A stretch of DNA of 64,000 nucleotides, from the NCBI GenBank assembly GCA_023663145.1, contig JAMPHZ010000013.1, forward strand, positions 1 through 64,000, written 5' to 3'. Of the stretch, positions 33,479-42,924 are shown piece by piece. The DNA is from Odoribacter sp. (GTDB taxonomy: Bacteria; Bacteroidota; Bacteroidia; Bacteroidales; Muribaculaceae). Made by a program: the position numbers and the translations under genes. The notes under the pieces are model-generated. The model did not search any database. It saw only the letters and a program-made list of their open reading frames with translations, and was not told the origin of the DNA. Within the stretch, counting starts at the first letter, position 1. The number at the start of each line of letters is the position of its first letter.

Positions 33479-34090
33479 TCAGAACTTGTATTGCATTGAC
33501 ATCAGCACACGCAGGTTCTTGAACACCGTGTTGTGATCAACGCTTACCGACACTTCGGGAACCACCGAAAGCTTACCTACATTGAAGCCGAAACCACCCC
33601 GTACCCGTTTCTCACTCATGCGGAACTCAGGAATGGTGGTATATGCAGCCCTCACGTCAATATGACTGTTAAGCCGCACCAAGGCTCCCACACGCCATGT
33701 AGTGGTATAATGCAGACCTGTATCATAAATTGGCCGGATAGCCGCGCTTATCCCAATGCGCCGGTAGTTGTAATCAACACCCACATTGGCCCACACTACC
33801 TGATAATTGCGGTTCCATGTAGTTGCCCCACTGATCTCAGCATCACCTGAGAAACCTGCGCCGAGTTCACGATGATAGCCCACAGAAGCTCCTATTCGCT
33901 GAAAGCCGATCTTTTCAGAGTAAACACTATGTTCTACCCTGATGTCTAATCCGTTGGAGAAATCATATTGGCCATATATATACCGGCTGTCGCGTATACC
34001 GGCCGAAAAATATTGGGCAGAAGCCTGAATGCCGCACAATGCAACGCACGTAAGTGTGGCTCCTATATATTTACGAATCTGTTTATTCAT
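33479..34090 (-). CDS. Outer-membrane beta-barrel protein, last gene of the O-acylation operon
   Basis: 203 residues with a signal peptide (about 1-25, ASAQ). Alternating amphipathic strands such as YQVVWANVGVDYNYRRIGISAAIRP end with a terminal Phe, as in small barrels. I recognise no specific family. Its ATG overlaps the stop of the SGNH hydrolase gene (34087-34090), so it belongs with the MBOAT operon and may anchor or receive the modified glycan. Confidence 0.65.
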   Translation of the reverse strand: MNKQIRKYIGATLTCVALCGIQASAQYFSAGIRDSRYIYGQYDFSNGLDIRVEHSVYSEKIGFQRIGASVGYHRELGAGFSGDAEISGATTWNRNYQVVWANVGVDYNYRRIGISAAIRPIYDTGLHYTTTWRVGALVRLNSHIDVRAAYTTIPEFRMSEKRVRGGFGFNVGKLSVVPEVSVSVDHNTVFKNLRVLMSMQYKF

Positions 34091-34668
34091 AGCTGTTCAA
34101 ATAATTTACCACTCAGGATCTCGTAGCCCTGAGGGCTAAGATGAAGACCGTCACTGTAATATTCGCTTATTATACTTATTTCTTTATCAAGGAAACAGTC
34201 AAATACCGGCATGTATACAATGTGTGGATAGTTCCCCACTTTCTCGGCCACGGAAGCATTGAAATCGCGTATAAAGTCATTGATACCGTCAGGGTCGTTC
34301 TCAAATTCACGTGGCAGCACATCGTAAAGGTATATCTTCCGCGCACCGGTAGCTACGATTGCCCCGAGATATGTCTCGGCATATGTCTCGACATCATGGC
34401 TGAATTCAGCCCAGTCATTGGTGCCTATGAGTACCACGATATTCAATCCATTAAGTTTGCCCGCAAATGACCGGATATAGTCGATCCGGGCACCTGAAAG
34501 CCCTGAATTTACCGTATTCAATGAGCTGAAACATGATTGCAAATCCCAACGGGCTACCAACGAATCACCCACAAAGGTGAGAGTTGTCTTTTCATCAAGT
34601 TCGTCATCGCACGATGCAAGCATAATGCCTGACAAAATCATAAACAGGAACAAACGTAAAAATTTCAT
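34087..34668 (-). CDS. SGNH/GDSL-type esterase lipoprotein
   Basis: 193 residues with a lipobox (LASC, Cys about residue 20). SGNH blocks are visible: FVGDSLVARW (block I, catalytic Ser), VVLIGTNDW (block III, Asn) and the C-terminal DGLHLSPQGYEIL (block V, Asp and His). Such enzymes move or remove acyl groups on glycans. Four-base overlaps with the neighbours on both sides tie it to the MBOAT system, where it may act as an acetylesterase or transferase. Confidence 0.85.
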   Translation of the reverse strand: MKFLRLFLFMILSGIMLASCDDELDEKTTLTFVGDSLVARWDLQSCFSSLNTVNSGLSGARIDYIRSFAGKLNGLNIVVLIGTNDWAEFSHDVETYAETYLGAIVATGARKIYLYDVLPREFENDPDGINDFIRDFNASVAEKVGNYPHIVYMPVFDCFLDKEISIISEYYSDGLHLSPQGYEILSGKLFEQL

Positions 34669-35567
34669 CTCCTCAGATATTTAATTACTGAATCTGTATA
34701 TATCTTCGCGCCATTAACGTTCAGATGCGTGGCATCATAGAAAAGAGTGCTGTCGGATGAAATCGGAGTGTCACCTGAATCAAACCACAACTCAAACTTA
34801 CCACTGTCGGCCTGTTGGCGAAGGTATCTTTCCACACCCGACACTCCTGCTCTCCTCTCGGCCCGTGGTGGTATGCACACGATGAGCCTCCAACCGTTGC
34901 GGCGCGCTATATCCACGAACTGCTGCAATTCATTCTTTCTTTCGGCTGACGGTGCGAGATCACTGTTAGCCATCTCACGACTGGGAAAATATGCCGGAAG
35001 ACCTTTTGCCACAAATCCGTTCTGTCCCTTTATTCCCGATGACATGAAGTGATAAAGAAATATACGGAACCATATAGTGTTATAACGGAACAATGAGGAC
35101 TTAAGGAAAAACTTATTCTCAGGATACATAGTCTCAAGACGCCGGTCAATTCCGTCGAAACCCCTCTTGTAGTATGGTACAAGGAAATTGTACCGGCTAC
35201 CGACACCTGTATCGGCAAGGTTGTATTCTGCCACAGTGAGGATCACTGTATTCAACGACGGATTACGCTCGGCAATCTCAAGAATCGACAGATAAAACGG
35301 GAACTTCTGTCCGTTGGCGCCTGCATTGAAAGCTTTTACACCTTCAAGACTGTCGCTCAAAGCCTTTGTGTCAATTGAATTAAGCGCGACTGATGATCCA
35401 AGGACAAGCAATTGAGTTGTGCTGTCACGCATCACATAGTCGAAACTTTCATAATCGCCAGGCAAGCTATGCGTTGAGAGATAGCGACGCGAAACGTAGC
35501 CAAGCGAAATATCGACCAGTATAACCACTGCCGCGACAATTGAAATCCAGAGTATTAGCTTTTTCAT
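34665..35567 (-). CDS. Membrane-anchored DltD/AlgJ-like SGNH protein
   Basis: 300 residues. An N-terminal membrane anchor (about 4-24) precedes a periplasmic domain with LLVLGSSVALNSID near residue 55 (the Ser-containing GSS motif), FNAGANGQ, and YDATHLNVNGAKIYT near the C terminus with the Asp-x-x-His pair. This is the layout of DltD, AlgJ or WssH-type partners of MBOAT acyltransferases, which hand the acyl group to the final acceptor. It starts just after the MBOAT stop and ends with a four-base overlap with the next gene. Confidence 0.75.
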   Translation of the reverse strand: MKKLILWISIVAAVVILVDISLGYVSRRYLSTHSLPGDYESFDYVMRDSTTQLLVLGSSVALNSIDTKALSDSLEGVKAFNAGANGQKFPFYLSILEIAERNPSLNTVILTVAEYNLADTGVGSRYNFLVPYYKRGFDGIDRRLETMYPENKFFLKSSLFRYNTIWFRIFLYHFMSSGIKGQNGFVAKGLPAYFPSREMANSDLAPSAERKNELQQFVDIARRNGWRLIVCIPPRAERRAGVSGVERYLRQQADSGKFELWFDSGDTPISSDSTLFYDATHLNVNGAKIYTDSVIKYLRR

Positions 35568-35569
35568 TA

Positions 35570-36997
35570 TCAGAACTGAAAATAAATAAACTGGCCGCCA
35601 TGGAACTGTGCTGTAAGCAGTATAAGCACCATAAGCAATCCTGAAAGGACACCTCCTGCAACAACACGGCGAATCGGATGGGCGGGAGATAAAAGGCCGG
35701 TGGAGGTCAACCGGCTCTCACGCAGAATCTCGATTACCATAAGCACCCCTATCATAAGCAATGGGAGTACAATAGCCGGCTTACCTTCGCCGTTGAAGAG
35801 CATGCCACGCTCTGTAAATATCTTGGAACAGGCAGTCATGGCATCACTGATGTTATTGGCTCTGAAAAGCAACCATCCAAGCATCACAAGCACGAAAGTG
35901 CAGGCAATGTTGATCATGCGGAACAGCAGATTGTCAGGGAATATGCTCTTGACAACCTTGCGTTTGGCTACATTGACGCACTGAAGCATCCCGTGGTATG
36001 CACCCCATGCAATGAATGTGTAATTGGCTCCATGCCATAATCCGCTGACAAAAAAGGTGGCAAGCAGATTACCATAATGACGGGCGGGTTTGACCCTGTT
36101 GCCACCGAGCGGAATGTATACGTAGTCAGTAAACCAGGTAGACAATGAAATGTGCCATCGGCGCCAGAAATCTTTTATAGACACGGCAAGATAAGGTTGC
36201 CTGAAATTCTGCATAAGTGAAAAGCCCATGCAACGGGCAGCACCTATGGCGATCAGCGAATACCCGCCGAAGTCTCCGAATATCTGGAACGTGAAAAAGA
36301 ATAATGCAAGGAGTATCGAATTACCGTTGTGCATGGGCAGATTGTTGAACACTGCGTCAACATAAGGCGATACACTGTCGGCTATGGACAGTTTCATGAA
36401 GTATCCCACAATCATCATCTGCAGGCCGGATATAATAAGATCAGCACTTGCCCGATGGCGTTCATGGAATTGGGGCAGGAGATTCTTGGCACGCTCGATA
36501 GGCCCGGCAACAAGTTGCGGAAAAAACGCCACAAAAAGGGCATATGTACCGAGATTCTTCTCAGGCGGCAAAGTACCGCGCCACACGTCAACTATATATC
36601 CAACAGCTTGAAAAGTATAAAAAGATATACCCACCGGAAGCAGTAGTTCAAATGTCGGAATCTCAAGTCCCAGACCGGCGGAATGCAACAAGCTTCGCAA
36701 TATATCTCCCGCAAAATCAAGATATTTATATGTGAAAAGTATCCCGAAATTAACAATCAGTGTAGTTATCAGTACAGCCCGGCGTGTTTTTCCTACAGTG
36801 CGTGCAAGCCATAACGCTCCGGCCCATGTTGTGACTGTGGAGAACAGAATCAACAATGCATAAACCGGCTCCCAGTTCATATAGAAATAGTAGCTGGCAA
36901 CCAACAGAAGCGCATTCCGTGCTTTAACCGGGCAAATCCAATACAGGATCACCACTACCGGAAAAAACACAAGAAACTGTAATGAATTAAACAGCAT
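35570..36997 (-). CDS. MBOAT-family membrane O-acyltransferase (AlgI/DltB type)
   Basis: 475 residues with about eleven helices. Signature segments are LLPVGISFYTFQAVGYIVDVWRG, FFPQLVAGPIERA, the DFWRRWHISLSTWFTDYVYIPLGG block and the invariant His in FFVSGLWHGANYTFIAWG. MBOAT proteins such as AlgI pass acyl groups, often acetyl, across the membrane to polysaccharides. It leads a four-gene unit with an AlgJ/DltD-like protein, an SGNH esterase and a barrel, so it most likely O-acylates an exported glycan. Confidence 0.93.
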   Translation of the reverse strand: MLFNSLQFLVFFPVVVILYWICPVKARNALLLVASYYFYMNWEPVYALLILFSTVTTWAGALWLARTVGKTRRAVLITTLIVNFGILFTYKYLDFAGDILRSLLHSAGLGLEIPTFELLLPVGISFYTFQAVGYIVDVWRGTLPPEKNLGTYALFVAFFPQLVAGPIERAKNLLPQFHERHRASADLIISGLQMMIVGYFMKLSIADSVSPYVDAVFNNLPMHNGNSILLALFFFTFQIFGDFGGYSLIAIGAARCMGFSLMQNFRQPYLAVSIKDFWRRWHISLSTWFTDYVYIPLGGNRVKPARHYGNLLATFFVSGLWHGANYTFIAWGAYHGMLQCVNVAKRKVVKSIFPDNLLFRMINIACTFVLVMLGWLLFRANNISDAMTACSKIFTERGMLFNGEGKPAIVLPLLMIGVLMVIEILRESRLTSTGLLSPAHPIRRVVAGGVLSGLLMVLILLTAQFHGGQFIYFQF

Positions 36998-37035
36998 TTA
37001 CAAGTTTATATTTTCATTAACTATTAAATACCTTG

Positions 37036-37065
37036 CAAAGGTACATAAAAAACACGGTTTTTCAA
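37036..37065 (-). promoter_or_regulatory. Promoter of the MBOAT operon
   Basis: On the minus strand TTG (37063-37065), 19 bases, TACCTTTG (37036-37043), 38 bases upstream of the MBOAT start. Spacing and both boxes match the Bacteroidetes consensus. Confidence 0.7.
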
Positions 37066-37186
37066 GGTTGAGGCAGAATAAAGTAATCATGATCCGGCTA
37101 AAGCAGGTCATCCACTCAGAAAATCAGAAAAAAGGATAAATAGCCGATATTTGACTGTGGCAGGGGATATTCTCGCTTTTTTTATG

Positions 37187-37194
37187 TAATTTTG
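37187..37194 (+). promoter_or_regulatory. -7 promoter box of the DUF4369 lipoprotein gene
   Basis: TAATTTTG ends 19 bases before ATG 37214. No TTTG is found at the usual -33 distance. Confidence 0.5.
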
Positions 37195-37213
37195 CCAAAA
37201 ATAATCAACAGCA

Positions 37214-38206
37214 ATGCGCAAATTTATTGCAATCACTATACTTGCACTTGTGGCCGCGGCATGTGGCCACTCCGATTCATTTGTAGTCAAAGGGCGCCTG
37301 ACCAACGGCGCCACTACTAACCTCCGCATCATCTACTACAGCGGCCACAAGGTTATGACCGGTGTCACTGCCGCTACCGACGGAGGCTTCGCCTTTGAAG
37401 GTAAGTCACCGTCGGACGCCCTGATCGAGATATACGACAACGAATACCGCCTGCTAGGGCGCACAGTGGCCCGCAACGGACAGGATGTGGAAGTGTCGGT
37501 AAACCCGGGTAACATCTCGGAATTCACATCGAAAGGCAATGAGATAGCCGAACGTTGGACCAGTTTCACCTCCGGCAATAAGAACACCACAGGAGCTGCC
37601 CAGCGCAATGCCGCGATAGCCAGGTATGTAGGCGAGCATCCCGGCGATCCGCTGTCGGCATTCCTTATAATGACTGAATTCGACTCAACCGGCAGCGCAT
37701 ACTCAACAGCCGACTCTCTTCTCACCCTCCTGACGCCCGAGGCCAGGGCCGAAGAGATAACCGCAGGTTACCGGGCGCTTCTAAACAGAGTAAGTTCTGC
37801 CACTTCACATTCCACTGTGTCAGCCATTCCTTATATCACAAGCGGCAACCACCCCAGGGTGTTTCTGCCGCGCGAGGCATCCATGTCATTGATCGCAATA
37901 AGCACACGCGAAGTAATGCGGGACTCGGTGCTTGAACTGATGCGTGACATGAGAGGCCGGGTAGCCAAAGGCAAATTCGCCATTATGGATTTTTCAGTTG
38001 ATGCTGACACCATATCATGGAGCCGCGGACTAAGGCGTGATTCCGTAAACTGGCCCGCAGGATGGATCGCCGGATCTATATCGGGTACTGCCCTGGGAAG
38101 ACTCGGCATTCCGGCTACACCGTACTACATAATAGTGGATAGCGACGGGCGACAACTGTGGCGTGGCACTTCGGCATACGGCGCACGTCAGTTCATTAAA
38201 AAATAA
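37214..38206 (+). CDS. DUF4369 lipoprotein with a thioredoxin-like C-terminal domain lacking CxxC
   Basis: 330 residues; lipobox AAAC (Cys about residue 17). The N-terminal ~80 residues are DUF4369 (FVVKGRLTNGATTNLRIIYYSG ... FAFEGKSPSDALIEIYD). The last ~90 look like an AhpC/TSA or thioredoxin fold (GKFAIMDFSVD ... LGRLGIPATPYYIIVDSDGRQLWRG), keeping the cis-Pro but having no CxxC. It therefore cannot be a normal dithiol oxidoreductase. Its role is unknown. porU starts 25 or 55 bases after its stop. Confidence 0.75.
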   Translation: MRKFIAITILALVAAACGHSDSFVVKGRLTNGATTNLRIIYYSGHKVMTGVTAATDGGFAFEGKSPSDALIEIYDNEYRLLGRTVARNGQDVEVSVNPGNISEFTSKGNEIAERWTSFTSGNKNTTGAAQRNAAIARYVGEHPGDPLSAFLIMTEFDSTGSAYSTADSLLTLLTPEARAEEITAGYRALLNRVSSATSHSTVSAIPYITSGNHPRVFLPREASMSLIAISTREVMRDSVLELMRDMRGRVAKGKFAIMDFSVDADTISWSRGLRRDSVNWPAGWIAGSISGTALGRLGIPATPYYIIVDSDGRQLWRGTSAYGARQFIKK

Positions 38207-38231
38207 AATAAGCGCAATAATATATCCTATT

Positions 38232-41200
38232 ATGCGTTATACCATTACCAATAATAGATCAATGTCACAATTTCTACATAAACATCTCCTCAACATTGTG
38301 GTGGTAATGGTGGCTTTAACCGCATGTTTCCAACACGCGCAAGCCTTTACCGCCGATACTTATGCTTCCCAATCAGTGCTCGCACAGGGTCGTTGGGTAA
38401 AGGTGCGCGTTGAATCATCGGGCCTTTACATGCTGTCTAACAATACTTTGCACTCGATGGGATTTACCGATCCGTCGCGGGTACGTGTATATGGTTATGG
38501 CGGCCGACGCATTGACGATATCATGTCCGTCTCATCATATATTGACGACCTGCCTGTGGCACCGCAGCAACTAACCGACCGAGGCGTGGTTTTCTACGCC
38601 GCCGGCCCCGACAAATGGGAACGAAGCGGCACAACAACGTATTACCATGCAGAACGTAGCCCGTACACCTTCTACGGCTACTATTTTGTGACCGACAATG
38701 AGGCCGATGAATCCGAATCAAACGGCATCATACGCACGTCAGGCACCGACGTGGACTGGAATGCTACAGCTGTTGACATTGTACAGGCCCGCATTCAGCA
38801 CGAGCAGGAACTTACCATAGCAACCGAAGCCGGCCCGCTCACCGTGGGTGAGGATTTCCGTTATACCCCTACCCGTCAGTTCACATTCTCCATGCCGGGG
38901 CGCGATCCCGGATCCTCAGTATGGCTTGAATGCCAGTTTGTGTCACGACACGTGGGCGCTACTTCCCAACTATCTTTCATGGCAGACGGCGAGAAATTAC
39001 CGTCAATGAGTACCGACCGCATAGAAGCCACATCAAGCAGCCAGTATGTGCATGCATCGATCGGACTTACGCGACGCACTTTCACCCCTACGGGCTCCAA
39101 TCCGGAATCAATGACCATCACTGTAAACCACACGAGCACCGGAGTCATACAGCAGGCCAACCTCGACTACCTTGCCGTAAACTACCGCCGCAAACTGACA
39201 CTTCCGGCCGAAGGCTACATGGAATTCTGGGCCAATGAACGGCAACTTGAGCTGAGTGGCGCCGGCACCGACCTTATATTGTGGGATGTTACGACCCCTA
39301 CAGCCACCGAAGCCGTGAGATTCGAGTCCCGCGACGGTGTTGTACGTTTCCGCCCGTCCTACACCGCCATGCGGTCATACGTGGTATGGAGACCGGGCGC
39401 AAACATTCCGGAGCCAAAGATTGACGGCATAGTATCCAACCAGAACCTTCATGATTCTGCCGCCGAACCGGTTGATATGGTAATCATTGGTCCCGCCCAG
39501 CTTCTTGCCCAAGGGCGCCGCATAGCAGCTCTTCACGAGACAAATGACAGCATGCGCGTAGCAGTGATCGATGCTGCCCAGATATATAACGAATTCGCAT
39601 CCGGAGCCCCCGATGTATCGGCTGTGCGCAAATATCTGAAAATGCTCTATGACCGTGGTATCGAAGCCGACCGGCCACTGAAATACGTTCTGCTGCTTGG
39701 CCGTGCCACACTTGACCACCGGGGAGTCACGGCATATACAAGAAATCTCGGTTACACTACAGTGCCGCTTTGGGTCAACATCACCGCACGCCAGTCTATG
39801 AATGACAACGACGGTTATGGCACCGATGATTTCGTGGCAATGCTGAAAGACGGTTCGGGGCGCGACCATGGCCTTGATGACCTGTGCGTGGCCGTTGGAC
39901 GTATACCCATGACATCTGATGCCGACGGTGCATCTATTGTAGACAAGATGTACCAATACGCAAACTCATCTAAGAACACCCATTGGAAAAACCGTGTGCT
40001 CGTTCTCGCCGATGATGAGGACCAGGGTGTACACCTGCGTCAGGCCGAGTCAATGATAAAGAATTACCTTGCCACAAAAGGTCAGCAGCATGTGGTGGAT
40101 AAAGTATACCTCGACGCTTATACCAAAAGCTCAGGTAACTATCCTGTTGCCCGCACCGAGATGTTCCAGGCTCTTGAAGAAGGTGTGGCCTGGTGGGTCT
40201 TTACCGGCCATGCCAATGACCATTCATGGACAGGCGACGGACAGCTCACCTATACCGACCTCAACAACCTGTACCTGCGCAACGTGCCGTTTGTCATAGC
40301 GTCGACATGTGACTTCCTGCGTTGGGACACAGAGAACGAAAGCGGCGGAGAGATCATGTATAAAGAGCGTTACGGCGGATCAATAGGCATGATAAGCGCC
40401 ACACGCCCTGTTTATATCAGTGACAACGGTTATTTCCTCGAGGCGCTCGGGAAAGCCATGCTCTCGCGCGATAAAGAAGGCCGTTACCTGACACCGGGCG
40501 AGGTATACCGTGTGACCAAGAACACTATTCTCAACAGCCGCGGCGAGCACGCATCCAACACCAACCGCCTGCGCTTTGTGTTCATGGGAGATCCGGCATT
40601 GCGACTGGTCACCCCCGACAACATAGTCGAACTCACAACCATCAACGGCAAGGAGGTCATAGCCGAGGAGCAGATAACTATCGCAGCCATGGGCAGTCCT
40701 GTGATTTCAGGCCGTGTGACCGACCCTGACGGCAACCTTCTCTCCGGATTTAACGGTACAGTATACATCGATATATATGATGCCCTTACATCCGTGACGA
40801 CCAACGGTAATGGTAACGGCAGGGTGGAGGTCTTCGACCGCCACGGCGACAAACTGTATGCCGGTTCAGCAAAAGTGACCGCAGGAGAATTCACCCTCAC
40901 AGTGGCTATGCCACAGATGGTGGCCGACAATTTCAGGCCTGCCCTGATGTCAATGTATGCAGTTGAGAATGGCAATAATCCGGCGCAGGCGGTGGGAGCC
41001 AACCGTGATTTCTATGTCTACGGTTTTGAGGAACCGGCCGAGCCCGACGTAATCGCACCTTCCATTGATTTCCTTTACCTCAACCACAGCGGATTCGCTT
41101 CAGGTGACCGTGTCAATTCCGCACCGATGGTGATTGCAGGAGTGAGCGATAATGTAGGTATCAACCTGTCAACGGCAGGCGTGGGACAACGCATGACCCT

Positions 41201-41711
41201 CACCCTCGACGGCATGAACACCTACTCGGATGTATCGTCATCCTACACTCCGTCGGCCGACGGCTCTCCATCGGGCGTGATAAACTATGCACTCGAAAAT
41301 CTGTCAGAGGGAGCGCACACCCTTAGACTCCGCGTATTTGACACATCGGGAAACGTGGCACAGCGCGAGATAGACCTCTTTGTAGATGATAATATGGCCC
41401 CTCAGATATTCGAGGTATTCTCAGATGCAAATCCCGCATCAACTTCGGCAAACTTCTATGTGCGCCATGACCGCCCCGAGAACATAGTCGAGGTTAGCGT
41501 CACAGTCTACGATCTGCTCGGGCATCCCGTATGGACCGGCTCCAGCAAAGGCATGAGCGATAATGACCTGTCATCGCCAGTAACCTGGGATTTGACAGAC
41601 ATGGCCGGACGACGTGTGGTGCGTGGCATTTACCTCTACCGCGCTGCTATATCGACCGACAATGCTCACTACGAGACATCGTCGCAGCGCATCGCTGTCA
41701 CCGCCAACTGA
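38232..41711 (+). CDS. porU: Type IX secretion system sortase
   Basis: About 1159 residues from ATG 38232; ATG 38262 gives a shorter N terminus before the same signal helix (LLNIVVVMVALTACFQHAQA). An extension to 38163 would lie inside the DUF4369 gene and is unlikely. A beta-rich N domain is followed by a gingipain-like C25 peptidase domain with the catalytic His in VFTGHANDHSW (about 40199-40231) and Cys in VIASTCDFLRW (about 40294-40326). A C-terminal type IX sorting-like domain (VTVYDLLGHPVWTGSS ... GRRVVRGIYLYRAAIS) ends the protein. PorU cleaves the sorting domain of cargo at the outer-membrane surface and attaches the cargo to glycolipid. Confidence 0.9.
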   Translation: MRYTITNNRSMSQFLHKHLLNIVVVMVALTACFQHAQAFTADTYASQSVLAQGRWVKVRVESSGLYMLSNNTLHSMGFTDPSRVRVYGYGGRRIDDIMSVSSYIDDLPVAPQQLTDRGVVFYAAGPDKWERSGTTTYYHAERSPYTFYGYYFVTDNEADESESNGIIRTSGTDVDWNATAVDIVQARIQHEQELTIATEAGPLTVGEDFRYTPTRQFTFSMPGRDPGSSVWLECQFVSRHVGATSQLSFMADGEKLPSMSTDRIEATSSSQYVHASIGLTRRTFTPTGSNPESMTITVNHTSTGVIQQANLDYLAVNYRRKLTLPAEGYMEFWANERQLELSGAGTDLILWDVTTPTATEAVRFESRDGVVRFRPSYTAMRSYVVWRPGANIPEPKIDGIVSNQNLHDSAAEPVDMVIIGPAQLLAQGRRIAALHETNDSMRVAVIDAAQIYNEFASGAPDVSAVRKYLKMLYDRGIEADRPLKYVLLLGRATLDHRGVTAYTRNLGYTTVPLWVNITARQSMNDNDGYGTDDFVAMLKDGSGRDHGLDDLCVAVGRIPMTSDADGASIVDKMYQYANSSKNTHWKNRVLVLADDEDQGVHLRQAESMIKNYLATKGQQHVVDKVYLDAYTKSSGNYPVARTEMFQALEEGVAWWVFTGHANDHSWTGDGQLTYTDLNNLYLRNVPFVIASTCDFLRWDTENESGGEIMYKERYGGSIGMISATRPVYISDNGYFLEALGKAMLSRDKEGRYLTPGEVYRVTKNTILNSRGEHASNTNRLRFVFMGDPALRLVTPDNIVELTTINGKEVIAEEQITIAAMGSPVISGRVTDPDGNLLSGFNGTVYIDIYDALTSVTTNGNGNGRVEVFDRHGDKLYAGSAKVTAGEFTLTVAMPQMVADNFRPALMSMYAVENGNNPAQAVGANRDFYVYGFEEPAEPDVIAPSIDFLYLNHSGFASGDRVNSAPMVIAGVSDNVGINLSTAGVGQRMTLTLDGMNTYSDVSSSYTPSADGSPSGVINYALENLSEGAHTLRLRVFDTSGNVAQREIDLFVDDNMAPQIFEVFSDANPASTSANFYVRHDRPENIVEVSVTVYDLLGHPVWTGSSKGMSDNDLSSPVTWDLTDMAGRRVVRGIYLYRAAISTDNAHYETSSQRIAVTAN

Positions 41712-41776
41712 CACTGAACCATAGGGCCATACATGTTGTTAGATTCGTACACGGATCATAACCCGTGTCAACGACT

Positions 41777-42124
41777 ATGGCAAAACTTACTTCAATCATT
41801 CAGGCCCAAGCATTTGCCAAAGGTGAATGGACCTATGATGTTGACGACGTAAACGACCTGTTGATGCATTTCGATTATTCCATAATAACGGTCAATACAA
41901 ATCCGGCCGACATCAAGATCAGCGGTGTACATCCGGCATTGGTCGACTCTCTCAAGCCGGGATATATAGAAAGTGCCCGACTCAAGGCCCGTGCCTATGT
42001 CACGAGCGATCTCGCCAGGTTCACCACACTTCACAATTTGAATGTGAGCCGCAACGGCAACACCATGACATTTGATGTAAACAATCCTTCTCAGCAACTC
42101 TCGTTCAATTACGTAGACAATTGA
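41777..42124 (+). CDS. Small protein of unknown function downstream of porU
   Basis: 115 residues from ATG 41777; an in-frame GTG at 41765 would add four. There is no signal peptide and no membrane helix. A compact alpha/beta pattern with a ~20-residue helical start (AKLTSIIQAQAFAKGEWTYDVDDVNDLL) is visible. I know no family. It starts 65 bases after porU and may share its transcript. Confidence 0.55.
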   Translation: MAKLTSIIQAQAFAKGEWTYDVDDVNDLLMHFDYSIITVNTNPADIKISGVHPALVDSLKPGYIESARLKARAYVTSDLARFTTLHNLNVSRNGNTMTFDVNNPSQQLSFNYVDN

Positions 42125-42253
42125 TTGTCCCGTGCAGGAACAGCAACACGTAACGGCTTCCCCACACCTCGCCCATGTAAACGTGTTACCCCGCGATAGC
42201 ATACCATACTATTAAAAATATTAAAAAACCGGGAGTTATTGGATTAGATATGC

Positions 42254-42261
42254 TACCTTTG
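42254..42261 (+). promoter_or_regulatory. -7 promoter box of the DUF4294 gene
   Basis: TACCTTTG ends 24 bases before ATG 42286. There is no clear -33 TTTG at the usual spacing. Confidence 0.55.
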
Positions 42262-42285
42262 CATATGCGGCCTGTATTTCATTAG

Positions 42286-42924
42286 ATGTGTAAGTTACGT
42301 AACATAATATTGCCGATAGCTGTGGCGGCGTTTGCCGCCACAGCTATCGGCGCGCCGCAACATCACACATTGGAAGACCCCGGCACTGGCCGCAACCCTT
42401 ATTATCGCGGTTACAGTTACCGCATTGATACAGAGGGTGACACTATCCTTGTGCTTCATCTCAACGAGGTGACATGTTTTCCGAAGTTAATATTCAGAAA
42501 CCGGAAAGAAGAAGAATTTTATTGGCGCACAGTGCGCGATGTGCGTCTGACACTGCCTTATGCCAAACTCATAGCCGAGACTTTGGTAGAGACATACGAA
42601 TACATAGAAACTTTTCCCACCACCAAAGAACGTGAGAAATATCTCAAGAAGATGGAATCGGCATTGTTCGAACAATACAAGCCGGTGCTCAAACGTTTCT
42701 CCCGTTCCCAGGCCAAGATACTTATAAAGCTTATACAACGCGAAACCAATCAGACCAGCTACGAGATAGTCAAGGCATTCCTCGGCAGCTTCAGAGCCTC
42801 ATTCTGGCAAGGATTCGGAAAGTTGTTCGGTGTGAGCCTGAAAAGCGACTTCCGACCCGATAAGAACCGCGAGGATGCCATAATCGACCGCGTGGCAACA
42901 CATATTGAACAAGGAACATTATGA
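42286..42924 (+). CDS. DUF4294 secreted protein
   Basis: 212 residues with a signal peptide (about 1-22). Core DUF4294 features are VLHLNEVTCFPKLIFRNRKE near residue 60, YWRTVRDVRLTLPYAKLI, and ALFEQYKPVLKRFSRSQAKILIKLIQRETNQTSYEIV. The function is not established. The signal-peptide codons contain a perfect 18-bp hairpin (42312-42351), which is unusual so close to the start codon. Its TGA overlaps the ATG of the SDR gene (42921-42924). Confidence 0.8.
   Translation: MCKLRNIILPIAVAAFAATAIGAPQHHTLEDPGTGRNPYYRGYSYRIDTEGDTILVLHLNEVTCFPKLIFRNRKEEEFYWRTVRDVRLTLPYAKLIAETLVETYEYIETFPTTKEREKYLKKMESALFEQYKPVLKRFSRSQAKILIKLIQRETNQTSYEIVKAFLGSFRASFWQGFGKLFGVSLKSDFRPDKNREDAIIDRVATHIEQGTL
42312..42351 (+). 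promoter_or_regulatory. 18-bp perfect hairpin inside the signal-peptide codons
   Basis: Bases 42312-42329 pair perfectly with 42334-42351 around a 4-base GTTT loop, starting 26 bases after the ATG. In an mRNA this stem would strongly hinder early translation or cause pausing. The encoded peptide is a near-palindrome (IAVAAFAATAIG), so codon choice as well as protein sequence contributes to the stem. Confidence 0.6.

Noticed and set aside
38163..38231. Upstream start for porU at 38163
   Set aside because: It would lie inside the DUF4369 gene and place the signal peptide far from the N terminus. ATG 38232 or 38262 fits the secretion signal.
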